Below, piece by piece: positions 18,496 to 26,384 of a stretch of 64,000 bases of DNA. The stretch's first letter is position 1. Every line of letters starts with the position of its first letter. The stretch is from Amphiplicatus sp041740755. Lineage in GTDB: Bacteria; Pseudomonadota; Alphaproteobacteria; Caulobacterales; Parvularculaceae. The notes under the pieces were generated by a model. The model saw only the letters and a list, made by a program, of their open reading frames with translations, ran no database searches and was not told the DNA's origin. The stretch covers positions 1 through 64,000 of the forward strand of contig JBGSLM010000089.1 in assembly GCA_041740755.1 (NCBI GenBank), given 5' to 3'. A program made the position numbers and the translations under genes.

Positions 18496-18502
18496 TTACC
18501 CC

Positions 18503-19375
18503 TCACATCATCTTCTCGATGGGGAGGACAAGCAGCGCTGACGCGCCTGCGGCCTTCAATCTCTCCAGCGTTTCCCAGAATACGGATTCCTGACAGACGG
18601 CGTGCACGGCGACCGTGTCGTCACGCCCGGCTAGCGGCGTCACGGTCGGCGCATCGGCGCCAGGAAGTAACGCTGAAATTTCCGCAAGCCGTGCTCGGGG
18701 GGCGTTCATCATCACATATTTGGCGCCGCGCGACGCCGATACGCCGCGAATGCGCGCCACCAGGCTTTCCGCGACCGGCTGAAGCGATGGATCGCGCAAT
18801 TGCCGGCATTTGATAAGCACCGCCTCGCTTTCAAGAATCGTTTCCACCGAAACCAGCCCGTTCGTTTCAAGCGTCGCGCCGGTTGAAACGAGATCGCATA
18901 TGGCGTGAGCGAGTTTCAGGCGCGGCGCGACTTCGACGGCGCCGCGCATGGTGACAATACTGCAATTGACATCGTTATTCTTGAGAAACCGCCGAAGAAC
19001 ATTCGGGTACGAGGTCGCGATGCGCTTTCCGTCCAAGGATTGCGGACCCGAATAGTCGAAATCCGGCGGCGCCGCGATTCTAAGCTCGCATTTCCCAAAA
19101 CCGAGCGGCATTACGTCGACCGGCCGCTCGCCCTCGCTACGCTCCTCAAGCACGTTTCTTCCGACAATTCCAAAATCGGCGACGCCATCGGCGACAAAAG
19201 TCGGAATATCATCGTCACGTACGCGCAGGAGATCGACCGGCGCATTCTCGACGCGATATAGGAGTTCATTTGCGCCCTTGATGACGCGAAAGCCCGCCGC
19301 CTCGACAAGATCGAGGCTCTTGTCGCCGAGCCTGCCGCTTTTCTGGATGGCGATACGCAACCTTGCCGCAGTCAT
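18503..19375 (-). CDS. hisG: ATP phosphoribosyltransferase (long form)
   Basis: First committed step of histidine synthesis: ATP plus PRPP to PR-ATP. At 290 residues it is the long form with a C-terminal allosteric domain (about 215-290), so it should not need HisZ. The N-terminal RLRIAIQKSGRLG, the VADFGIVGRNVLEE segment and the PRPP loop DLVSTGATLETNG are visible. The ATG overlaps the stop of the yerC-like gene by 4 nt. Feedback inhibition by histidine is expected from the family. Confidence 0.95.
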   Translation of the reverse strand: MTAARLRIAIQKSGRLGDKSLDLVEAAGFRVIKGANELLYRVENAPVDLLRVRDDDIPTFVADGVADFGIVGRNVLEERSEGERPVDVMPLGFGKCELRIAAPPDFDYSGPQSLDGKRIATSYPNVLRRFLKNNDVNCSIVTMRGAVEVAPRLKLAHAICDLVSTGATLETNGLVSVETILESEAVLIKCRQLRDPSLQPVAESLVARIRGVSASRGAKYVMMNAPRARLAEISALLPGADAPTVTPLAGRDDTVAVHAVCQESVFWETLERLKAAGASALLVLPIEKMM

Positions 19376-19677
19376 TTTTTTCCGCCTTTCAACCGGTCGA
19401 GCGCGCGGCGATACCCGCGATAGGGCATGTCTTTCAGGAAGCGCGCGACGCGCGTGACCGTCGCCGTGCTTGACGAGGCGACTTCCGCAATCTCGCGATA
19501 GGAATGATCGCCGCTGTCGAGAAGCTGCGCGACCAGCCAGCGTTCGGATAGCGCTTTCACTTCGCCCGGCGTCAAAAGGTCGGCCAGGAACGCTTCAATT
19601 TCCGACCGTGTCTTCAGCGTCATCAACGCATCAATGAGGTCCGGCTTTTTCGCGGACGAACGGGTGGAAGCTGTCAT
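19372..19677 (-). CDS. TrpR-like YerC/YecD-family regulator, first gene of the his operon
   Basis: A 101-residue protein of the Trp-repressor-like YerC/YecD family. The LTPGEVKALSERWLVAQLL and HSYREIAEVASSSTATVTRV segments form the helix-turn-helix region. The family is known as a candidate regulator of histidine genes in several bacteria. Its place as first gene of the his operon, overlapping hisG by 4 nt, supports an autoregulatory HisR-type role. I did not find a convincing operator palindrome in the 103 bp upstream. Confidence 0.88.
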   Translation of the reverse strand: MTASTRSSAKKPDLIDALMTLKTRSEIEAFLADLLTPGEVKALSERWLVAQLLDSGDHSYREIAEVASSSTATVTRVARFLKDMPYRGYRRALDRLKGGKK

Positions 19678-19704
19678 TGGGGGGGGCCCTCATTTCGTGG
19701 CCGT

Positions 19705-19733
19705 GTGATACTACGTTAAAACAATTCCCGCAA
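19705..19733 (-). promoter_or_regulatory. Candidate his operon promoter
   Basis: Reading the minus strand, TTGCGG and TATCAC are separated by 17 nt, 27 bp upstream of the yerC-like start codon. The intergenic stretch is AT-richer than its surroundings. The match to a sigma-70-type promoter is moderate only, and nothing else in the 103-bp gap to mobA looks better. Confidence 0.3.
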
Positions 19734-19780
19734 GCCCCGCCTTTGAAAAAAATCAATCGGCCGGGAAAATTTGCGATTTT

Positions 19781-20395
19781 CTAGCCCTTAGCGCCGGCAA
19801 GGCGCGCCGCGAGCGTGGCGAGGTCATCAAGCGTATTCACGTTGAAAAAGCAGGTTCCGGCCGGGTCTTCGAAGGCGACCACAGCGGCCCCGGCCGCCTT
19901 GGCGAATCCGCGCAGGGAGTATTCGCCCGCCTCAAGTCGCTTTCGTGCGAGCGATTCAAGCGACACTGACCAAAGGCCGAGCGTTGGATGCAGATCGCCG
20001 CCGGACGCCGCAATTGCTCCCCTTGCGCCTGAGCGAATGATTTCTTCGTAGAGCCGGGAGACCAAGTTCTGCGGAATCAACGGCGTATCGCAGGCGAAAG
20101 TCGCGAGCAAACTTGCGGGTGGAGCCATTGAACTCGCCCAGACTAATCCCGCATGGAGGCCGCCGAGCGGACCGCAATCAGCGAATAGGTCTGCAATGAG
20201 GGGAAGCTCCCCAATGACCGGCGCAGCGTGGCTTGCGCGGCTGATCCCCACTATGCCGGTCTGCTGACGCGCCCGGTCGATGACATGCCCTAACAATGTG
20301 CGACCGTTCAGTGTCGCTTCTTCTTTCGGGCGGGCGGCGAAACGCCGCGACTTCCCGCCAGCGAGAATGAGCCCGGCGACACTTCCCGCCGTCAC
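19781..20395 (-). CDS. mobA: Molybdenum cofactor guanylyltransferase
   Basis: Attaches GMP from GTP to Mo-molybdopterin to make MGD, the cofactor form used by the formate dehydrogenase encoded nearby. The 204-residue product opens with the nucleotide-binding LILAGGKSRRF, and FACDTPLIP carries the metal-binding Asp. I use the GTG at 20395, which shares GTGA with the moeA stop; an upstream ATG would add 13 mostly Arg residues inside moeA. It is the last gene of the Moco block. Confidence 0.9.
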   Translation of the reverse strand: MTAGSVAGLILAGGKSRRFAARPKEEATLNGRTLLGHVIDRARQQTGIVGISRASHAAPVIGELPLIADLFADCGPLGGLHAGLVWASSMAPPASLLATFACDTPLIPQNLVSRLYEEIIRSGARGAIAASGGDLHPTLGLWSVSLESLARKRLEAGEYSLRGFAKAAGAAVVAFEDPAGTCFFNVNTLDDLATLAARLAGAKG

Positions 20396-21606
20396 GCGCC
20401 GCCGCCGTCGCCGATCGCGCCATAGAGCAGGCATTCGGCGTGTTCGCCCTCGGGCGCTTTCGGCGCATTACCAGCGCGGCGAATTAGGCAGTTGCCTTCC
20501 GCCAACGGCGAATAGAGCGACGAGTCCTGATTGGGGAAGGCGCTGACAAATAGCGCCGCGCTCGCATCAGCCGCAACGCGCCCACGCAAATATGTCTCAC
20601 GCGGGCCGTTTGCGTTCAAAGAACCTTTGAGCGTTGCGCGGATGAAACCGCGCTTCGGCGTTCCGCCGCCTGACGCCTCGACAAGCGGCTTCAGAAATAG
20701 CAACGCGCAGACAATCGCCGATGCGGGGTTGCCTGGAAGCCCCAGTATGCGCGTTTCACCGAGTCTTCCAAACCAGGTCGGCTTTCCTGGCCGCACTGAT
20801 ATTTTAGAAAAAATTATCGCGCCGCCCATATCGGTGAAGGCGCTGCGAACATAGTCGTGATCGCCGACCGACGCGCCGCCGATCGTTACAAGGATATCCG
20901 CCTCCCTCGCCACGGCAAATTTCTCCCGGAGCGCTGCGGGATTGTCTTTCGCGCGCCCGAGATAGCGCGGAACGCCGCCCCACGCAGAAATGAACGCGTC
21001 CAGAGCGAAGCGATTGGATCCGACTATCTGACCAAAGGCGAGGTTCTCGCCCGGTTCCCTCAATTCATCGCCATTGTCGAAATAGGCGACGACAGGTTTC
21101 CTGTAGACCTTTATGTCGGCGATATTCGCCGAAGCTATCAGCCCAAGATCAATCGGGCCGAGCCGCTGGCCCTTACGCTTCAACTGGGCGCCGCTTCGAA
21201 AATCGACGCCGGCCTCGCGAATATTGGCGCGTCTTGGCTGATCTTCGGTCACAACGATCATATCTTCGTCGCGGCGCACTTCTTCCTGAATGACCACATG
21301 ATCGGCCCCTTCCGGCGCCGCGCCGCCCGTGAAGATGCGAATAGCCTCGCCCTCGCCGATCGCACGCGTTGCAGGCGAACCCGCAGCCGCTTCGCCGACG
21401 AGCGTCAATCGCAAGCCTTTGGCGGCGTCATCGAACCGCACCGCATATCCATCCATCGCAGACGCGCGAAACGGCGGTTGATCGATTGTCGAAGCGATGT
21501 CTTCAGCGAGCACACGCCCAAGTCCTTCGCCGACAGGTATCGTTTCCGTCGATGCTGCCGCCGCATTCGCCATTATCAACGCCAGCGCTTCATCGACGCT
21601 CAGCAT
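20392..21606 (-). CDS. moeA: Molybdopterin molybdenumtransferase
   Basis: Inserts molybdate into adenylylated molybdopterin; 404 residues. The conserved IDQPPFRASAMDGYAV, IFTGGAAPEGADHVV and SVGDHDYVR motifs are present, as is a C-terminal MoeA domain IV. The start is the ATG at 21606 (MLSVDEALALI), 4 nt after the moaC stop. An in-frame upstream ATG would extend into moaC with unconserved sequence. Confidence 0.94.
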   Translation of the reverse strand: MLSVDEALALIMANAAAASTETIPVGEGLGRVLAEDIASTIDQPPFRASAMDGYAVRFDDAAKGLRLTLVGEAAAGSPATRAIGEGEAIRIFTGGAAPEGADHVVIQEEVRRDEDMIVVTEDQPRRANIREAGVDFRSGAQLKRKGQRLGPIDLGLIASANIADIKVYRKPVVAYFDNGDELREPGENLAFGQIVGSNRFALDAFISAWGGVPRYLGRAKDNPAALREKFAVAREADILVTIGGASVGDHDYVRSAFTDMGGAIIFSKISVRPGKPTWFGRLGETRILGLPGNPASAIVCALLFLKPLVEASGGGTPKRGFIRATLKGSLNANGPRETYLRGRVAADASAALFVSAFPNQDSSLYSPLAEGNCLIRRAGNAPKAPEGEHAECLLYGAIGDGGGA

Positions 21607-21610
21607 CGCG

Positions 21611-22087
21611 TCACCGTTTGAAATCGCCGGACCGGCCGCCGGATTTCTCGACAAGCTCAACCGGTCCGATCGTCATCGATTTATCGACCGCCTTCGCCAT
21701 GTCGTAGACAGTAAGGCATGCGACCGATACCGCTGTTAATGCTTCCATTTCCACACCGGTCTTCCCGGTTGTCGTCACCGTCGAGACAATATCGATCGCC
21801 AGGCCTTCATCATCAAACGAGGCGGCAACCTTGACGGAAGAAAGCATCAGCGGATGGCAAAGAGGGACAAGGTCGGGCGTTCGCTTTGCACCCATAACGC
21901 CCGCAAGTTCCGCGACGCGAAGAATATCGCCTTTCTTCACGCCGCTCCGTCGTATCGTTTCATAGGCTGCCCGCGTGAAACTGATGCGCCCCTTTGCAGT
22001 CGCCGAACGCTCTGATTCCGGCTTGGCGGTGACATCGACCATGACCGGACGGCCTTCGTCATCGAAATGAGTGAGAGGGCCAGCCAT
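21611..22087 (-). CDS. moaC: Cyclic pyranopterin monophosphate synthase
   Basis: Works with MoaA to convert GTP to cPMP, the first Moco intermediate. The 158 residues include N-terminal MVDVTAKPESERSATA, the LVPLCHPLMLSSV active-site segment and the EMEALTAVSVACLTVYDM block. The start codon abuts the moaB stop codon directly. Confidence 0.96.
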   Translation of the reverse strand: MAGPLTHFDDEGRPVMVDVTAKPESERSATAKGRISFTRAAYETIRRSGVKKGDILRVAELAGVMGAKRTPDLVPLCHPLMLSSVKVAASFDDEGLAIDIVSTVTTTGKTGVEMEALTAVSVACLTVYDMAKAVDKSMTIGPVELVEKSGGRSGDFKR

Positions 22088-22618
22088 TCAACGCTCCGTC
22101 AGCCGCGGCATCAGTTCGACGAGATTGCACGGCCGGTACCGGGAATCGAGTTGAAAATTGATGATCTTGTCCCATCCGTCCCTGACTGCGCCGGTCGATC
22201 CCGGAAGGCAAAATATTACCGTGCCGTTGGCGACGCCGCCCGTCGCGCGCGATTGCAGCGTTGACAACCCGACGCTTTCGAAACTCACCATATGAAAGAC
22301 GACAGAAAATCCTTCGATCGTCTTTTCAAAGAGCGGCGTCAAGGCTTCGTATGTCACATCGCGGCCGGTGAGTCCGGTGCCGCCGGTTGTGATGACAGCA
22401 TCTACGTCGGGATTTGCTATCCACGCCTGCACTGCGCTGCGGATCTTTGGAATATCGTCACGGATAAGCTTGCGATCCGCGAGCGTATGACCGGCGCCTT
22501 GAAGGCGTTCGATAAGCGCCGCGCCCGACGTATCGGTTTCCAGCGTTCGCGTGTCGGAAACCGTCAGGACCGCTATGCGAACTGGACGAAAGGCCAGCGA
22601 TTGATCAACGCCCGGCAT
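22088..22618 (-). CDS. moaB: Molybdopterin adenylyltransferase-like protein (MoaB/MogA family)
   Basis: Adenylylates molybdopterin before molybdate insertion. The 176-residue product has VLTVSDTRTLETDTSG near the start and the TTGGTGLTGRDVT nucleotide-binding loop. AGGAG precedes the ATG at 22618 at a good distance, so I prefer this over an in-frame ATG 21 nt upstream. The window has no separate mogA, so this protein may do that job for MoeA. Confidence 0.93.
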   Translation of the reverse strand: MPGVDQSLAFRPVRIAVLTVSDTRTLETDTSGAALIERLQGAGHTLADRKLIRDDIPKIRSAVQAWIANPDVDAVITTGGTGLTGRDVTYEALTPLFEKTIEGFSVVFHMVSFESVGLSTLQSRATGGVANGTVIFCLPGSTGAVRDGWDKIINFQLDSRYRPCNLVELMPRLTER

Positions 22619-22629
22619 TTTGTTCTCCT

Positions 22630-23073
22630 TCAGCGCCAACGGTCGCGGTCAGTATAGTCCGCCGCTCTAGGCTCGATCCATTCGTCGCCGGTGCGACCGA
22701 TTTGCTTCTTCCAGAATGGCGCGTCCGTTTTCAGGTAGTCCATCAGGAAATCGCAGGCTTCAAAAGCCGCCCTGCGATGCATGGCGGAAGTCGCAACAAA
22801 GGCGACAGGATCGCCAACGGCGACGCGACCGATCCTGTGCACGATCTTCGTTCTGATCAACGGCCAACGGTTCTGCGCCTCGGAAACAGCACGACTGATC
22901 TCGGACTGGGTGATCGCTGGCGCATGATCGATAAAGAGAGCCTCGACTTGCTTTTCTCCCTCCCGCCTTACGAGACCTGTAAAGGTCGCAATCGCGCCGG
23001 CGTCGCCTAGGCTCTTATTGAATTCTGCGGCGAGCGCAGCGGGATTAATCGGATCCGGCGCCAATATTATCAT
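22630..23073 (-). CDS. moaE: Molybdopterin synthase catalytic subunit
   Basis: Large subunit of MPT synthase, which transfers sulfur from thiocarboxylated MoaD to cPMP; 147 residues. It shows GAIATFTGLVR, HRIGRVAVGDP, AMHRRAAFEACDFLMDYLK and PFWKKQ, the Lys-containing active-site motif. The start at 23073 lies 1 nt after the moaD stop. Confidence 0.95.
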   Translation of the reverse strand: MIILAPDPINPAALAAEFNKSLGDAGAIATFTGLVRREGEKQVEALFIDHAPAITQSEISRAVSEAQNRWPLIRTKIVHRIGRVAVGDPVAFVATSAMHRRAAFEACDFLMDYLKTDAPFWKKQIGRTGDEWIEPRAADYTDRDRWR

Positions 23074-23074
23074 C

Positions 23075-23320
23075 TCATCCGCCGCTGAAAGGCGGCAGAA
23101 CCGCAATCTCGTCGCCGTCCTTTACTGGCGCATCGGCCGGACCGATCACATCATTGACCGCGAACTGAACGCGCATAAGCGAAATCGCCGCCTTGAATTC
23201 CGCATCTTCGCCGCACAACGATTCCATCATCTGCCGGACTGTCGTTTCGGCGCTCATCGAAACCGCGCGCTCGCGGCCCATGATGTCTGCGAGCGGACCG
23301 TAGAAAAAAATTCTCACCAT
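23075..23320 (-). CDS. moaD: Molybdopterin synthase sulfur carrier subunit
   Basis: An 81-residue ubiquitin-like protein ending in the Gly-Gly tail (LPPFSGG) that is activated to a thiocarboxylate. The start is placed at MVRIFFYGPLAD, 4 nt after the moaA stop; an in-frame upstream ATG would lie deep inside moaA. It is next to moaE, its partner. Confidence 0.94.
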   Translation of the reverse strand: MVRIFFYGPLADIMGRERAVSMSAETTVRQMMESLCGEDAEFKAAISLMRVQFAVNDVIGPADAPVKDGDEIAVLPPFSGG

Positions 23321-23324
23321 GGCT

Positions 23325-24362
23325 TCAGCCGCCTGTGGCCGACATGAATCGCTGCGGCGCATCGGCAGCGCCCCTGTAAACATTCTCGAAATCATGTCCA
23401 AGCGGCTTAAGTCGCATCGCCTCGTCTAGCGCCGCCGACAAGGCTCCCTCGCCGCCTTCGCGCAAGGCCGCACGAAGGTCTACGCGCTGCTGGCGGCCAA
23501 GACACATGAACAGCTCGCCGGCGCAGGTGACGCGCATGCGATTGCACCCGTCGCAAAAATTCGAGGTCAGCGGCGTAATGAACCCGATCCGCCCGCCGGT
23601 TTCCCGGACGCGCACATAGCGTGCCGGCCCGCCGGTGCGAAGTTCATCGGGATCAAGCGTCCAGCGCCGAGCAAGGCTTGCGCGTATTTCCGAAAGCGGC
23701 GCAAACTGATCGGCGCGATCTTCTTCGACTTCGCCGAGCGGCATAACCTCGATCAACGTCAGGTCCATGCCGCGCCCATGCGCCCATTCGATGAGCGCAG
23801 GGATCTCGTCGATATTGCGTCCCTTGAGAGCGACAGTATTGATCTTGATTTTCAATCCTTCAGACAGAGCCGCGTCTATTCCTTCTAGAACGCGGTCAAG
23901 CGCGTCGCGCCTGGCAATTTCGGCAAACTTCACGCGGTCGAGAGTGTCGAGCGATACGTTGATCCGCCGCATGCCGGCGTCTTTCAGCGCACCTGCATAT
24001 TTGGAAAGCTGGGTGCCGTTGGTCGTCAGCGTCAATTCGTCGAGCTGATTTTCCTTCAGCAGCGCGGACAGGCCTGAAACGAGTTGCATGATATTGCGCC
24101 GGCCGAGCGGCTCGCCGCCAGTCAGGCGAATTTTCCGGACGCCGCGAGCGATAAAGGCCCGCGAAACACTTTCCAGCTCTTCGAGCGTCAGTATGCTCGC
24201 CTTGGGTGAGAATTCCGGATTCTCGGACATGCAATAGGTGCAGCGAAGGTCGCATCGATCAGTCACCGAAAGGCGCAGATACGTGATCCGCCGGCCGAAG
24301 CTGTCGATCAACGGCCTTTTGAGTTTTTCATTCATTACCGCTTCCGGCGTCATTTCACTCAT
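23325..24362 (-). CDS. moaA: GTP 3',8-cyclase (radical SAM)
   Basis: Radical SAM enzyme that starts Moco synthesis from GTP. The N-terminal CDLRCTYC is the SAM-cluster CX3CX2C. The C-terminal FCDGCNRMRVTCAGELFMC carries the second 4Fe-4S cluster. The chain ends in Gly-Gly, the conserved tail needed for activity. About 345 residues. Several in-frame ATGs occur at the start (24377, 24362, 24335); I use 24362, after GGCGAG, without strong preference. The downstream gap to moaD is only 4 nt. Confidence 0.95.
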   Translation of the reverse strand: MSEMTPEAVMNEKLKRPLIDSFGRRITYLRLSVTDRCDLRCTYCMSENPEFSPKASILTLEELESVSRAFIARGVRKIRLTGGEPLGRRNIMQLVSGLSALLKENQLDELTLTTNGTQLSKYAGALKDAGMRRINVSLDTLDRVKFAEIARRDALDRVLEGIDAALSEGLKIKINTVALKGRNIDEIPALIEWAHGRGMDLTLIEVMPLGEVEEDRADQFAPLSEIRASLARRWTLDPDELRTGGPARYVRVRETGGRIGFITPLTSNFCDGCNRMRVTCAGELFMCLGRQQRVDLRAALREGGEGALSAALDEAMRLKPLGHDFENVYRGAADAPQRFMSATGG

Positions 24363-24389
24363 CTCGCCGCAGCGCATGCGCGCTGCAAT

Positions 24390-25502
24390 CTAAAACAGAA
24401 TCACCGACCGGATCGACTTTCCTTCATGCATCAGATGAAAAGCGTCGTTGATTTTATCGAGCGGCATTGTGTGGGTGATCAACGGGTCGATTTCGATTTT
24501 GTGGTCCATATACATATCCACGACCTTCGGCGTGTCGGTGCGCCCGCGAGCGCCGCCGAAGGCGGTTCCCTTCCATACGCGCCCGGTGACGAGTTGGAAG
24601 GGCCGCGTCGCAATCTCCTTGCCGGATTCGGCGACGCCGATGATGATCGATTGGCCCCAGCCGCGGTGGCAACATTCGAGCGCCTGGCGCATCACGTCCG
24701 TATTGCCGGTGCAGTCGAAGGAGTAGTCCGCGCCGCCGCCGGTTATTTCGATGATTTTATCGACGACGTTCTTGGCGCCGACTTCCATCGGATTGATGAA
24801 ATCGGTCATGCCGAATTCCTCCGCCATTGCGCGCTTTGACGGATTGATGTCGATGCCGACAATCTTGCCTGCGCCGACCAAACGGGCGCCTTGAATGACA
24901 TTGAGGCCGATGCCGCCAAGACCGAAAACGGCGACATTCGCGCCAGCCTCGACTTTCGCGGTCCACATCACGGCGCCGACGCCGGTCGTCACGCCGCAGC
25001 CGATATAACAGGCTTTGTCGAACGGCGCGTCCTTGCGGATTTTTGCGACTGCAATTTCCGGCAGAACGGTGAAATTCGAAAAAGTCGAACAGCCCATGTA
25101 ATGATAGATCGTCTCGCCCTTGCGGCTGAATCGGCTCGTTCCATCCGGCATCAATCCCTTGCCCTGCGTCGCGCGGATCGAAGTGCAAAGATTGCTCTTG
25201 CGCGAGAGGCAGGTTTTGCACTGGCGGCATTCCGGCGTGTACAAAGGAATAACGTGATCGCCAACCGCGACGCTAGTGACGCCGGCCCCGATCTCGCGCA
25301 CGATCCCTGCGCCCTCGTGACCGAGAACTGACGGAAAGATGCCCTCGGAATCTTTTCCTTCGAGCGTGTAGGCGTCGGTATGACAGACCCCTGTCGCCTT
25401 TATCTCGACCAGCACCTCACCTTGCTTTGGCCCTTCAAGATCAATTTCCTCGATCACGAGCGGCTTGTTCGGCGCGATAGCGATGGCGGCGCGAGTCTTC
25501 AT
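24390..25502 (-). CDS. frmA: S-(hydroxymethyl)glutathione dehydrogenase (class III ADH)
   Basis: Glutathione-dependent formaldehyde dehydrogenase, 370 residues: oxidises the spontaneous formaldehyde-GSH adduct to S-formylglutathione with NAD+. Seen are the catalytic Zn ligands in GVCHTDAYTLEG and GHEGAG, the structural Zn cysteines in ECRQCKTCLSRKSNLC, and the GLGGIGLNVIQGA nucleotide fold. It lies between the Moco genes and the formate dehydrogenase genes. This fits a formaldehyde-to-formate-to-CO2 route. S-formylglutathione hydrolase is not encoded in the window. Confidence 0.96.
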   Translation of the reverse strand: MKTRAAIAIAPNKPLVIEEIDLEGPKQGEVLVEIKATGVCHTDAYTLEGKDSEGIFPSVLGHEGAGIVREIGAGVTSVAVGDHVIPLYTPECRQCKTCLSRKSNLCTSIRATQGKGLMPDGTSRFSRKGETIYHYMGCSTFSNFTVLPEIAVAKIRKDAPFDKACYIGCGVTTGVGAVMWTAKVEAGANVAVFGLGGIGLNVIQGARLVGAGKIVGIDINPSKRAMAEEFGMTDFINPMEVGAKNVVDKIIEITGGGADYSFDCTGNTDVMRQALECCHRGWGQSIIIGVAESGKEIATRPFQLVTGRVWKGTAFGGARGRTDTPKVVDMYMDHKIEIDPLITHTMPLDKINDAFHLMHEGKSIRSVILF

Positions 25503-25591
25503 TTACGGGCTCCGTGGAAATGCGTGGCGCATCTTTCTAGCGCGTTTCAGGACCCGGGCAAGGCGGCCTGACGCGCGGCAAATCGCACAGA

Positions 25592-26383
25592 TCAGGGATT
25601 TATCGCTGCGATTCTATCGCCCGCAAGCGCATAAAGCGCGATATTCCCCTCATTTGCCTTTTGAATGGCGAAGGCGGTCGGCGCGGAAAGGGAGAGCACC
25701 GCCCTCACCCCCAGCCGCGCCGCCTTTTCGACAATCTCATAAGAACATCGGCTCGACATGACGACGAATCCGTCACCGGCGGCGCCGGATTTAACGCGCG
25801 CGCCTAGCAATTTATCAAGCGCGTTGTGCCGGCCGACATCTTCTCTTGCGGTCGCGATGTCACCGCCCATATCCGCCCAAGCTGCGGCATGAACCGACCG
25901 GGTCCGCTGATTAAGCGGCTGGTGTGAGGAAAGTTCTTTTACGGCGCGCAGCAAGGTACCTTCAGCGATCTTTAGCCGCTCTTCCGAGACACGCTGCAGC
26001 TTCTCAAAAAAAACGTCCGCATTCTCCAGCCCACAAATTCCGCAGCCGGCCCTTCCAGCGAGATTGCGGCGTATCTGACGAAGATCCAGGCGCTCTATCG
26101 CCGCCTTCTCGATTGAAATGCGCAGGTCTATTCCGCGCTCGCCATGATGAATCTCGACGGTTTCAATTTCATCGATTGATCGAACGACGCGTTCCGTCAG
26201 CGTGAACCCGATCGCAAAATCGTCGAGGTTGCCAGGGGTCGCCAGCATGACGGCATAATTTCTGCCATTATAGATGAACGCGACGGGCGTTTCCTCTGGC
26301 ACGAGCCATCGCGTCTTTCCATCTGCAAGAATTATCTCGCGATCTACCCGCTGAGGCGTTCCAAAGTTGTGAATTGTCGGCAC
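25592..26383 (-). CDS. fdhD: Formate dehydrogenase accessory sulfurtransferase
   Basis: FdhD/FdsC family, which delivers sulfur to the Mo-bisMGD cofactor of formate dehydrogenase. The paired cysteines are in CGICG (C114 and C117), and a DVGRHNALDKLLG motif follows. I use the GTG at 26383, 1 nt after the fdsA stop and behind a weak GGAAT. The ATG-initiated frame would run 54 nt into fdsA. 263 residues. In characterised fds operons this gene follows fdsA, as here. Confidence 0.93.
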   Translation of the reverse strand: MPTIHNFGTPQRVDREIILADGKTRWLVPEETPVAFIYNGRNYAVMLATPGNLDDFAIGFTLTERVVRSIDEIETVEIHHGERGIDLRISIEKAAIERLDLRQIRRNLAGRAGCGICGLENADVFFEKLQRVSEERLKIAEGTLLRAVKELSSHQPLNQRTRSVHAAAWADMGGDIATAREDVGRHNALDKLLGARVKSGAAGDGFVVMSSRCSYEIVEKAARLGVRAVLSLSAPTAFAIQKANEGNIALYALAGDRIAAINP

Positions 26384-26384
26384 G

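Noticed and set aside
24363..24400. Moco riboswitch upstream of moaA
   Set aside because: Only 12-27 bp separate frmA and moaA, too short for the riboswitch; none of its motifs is seen.
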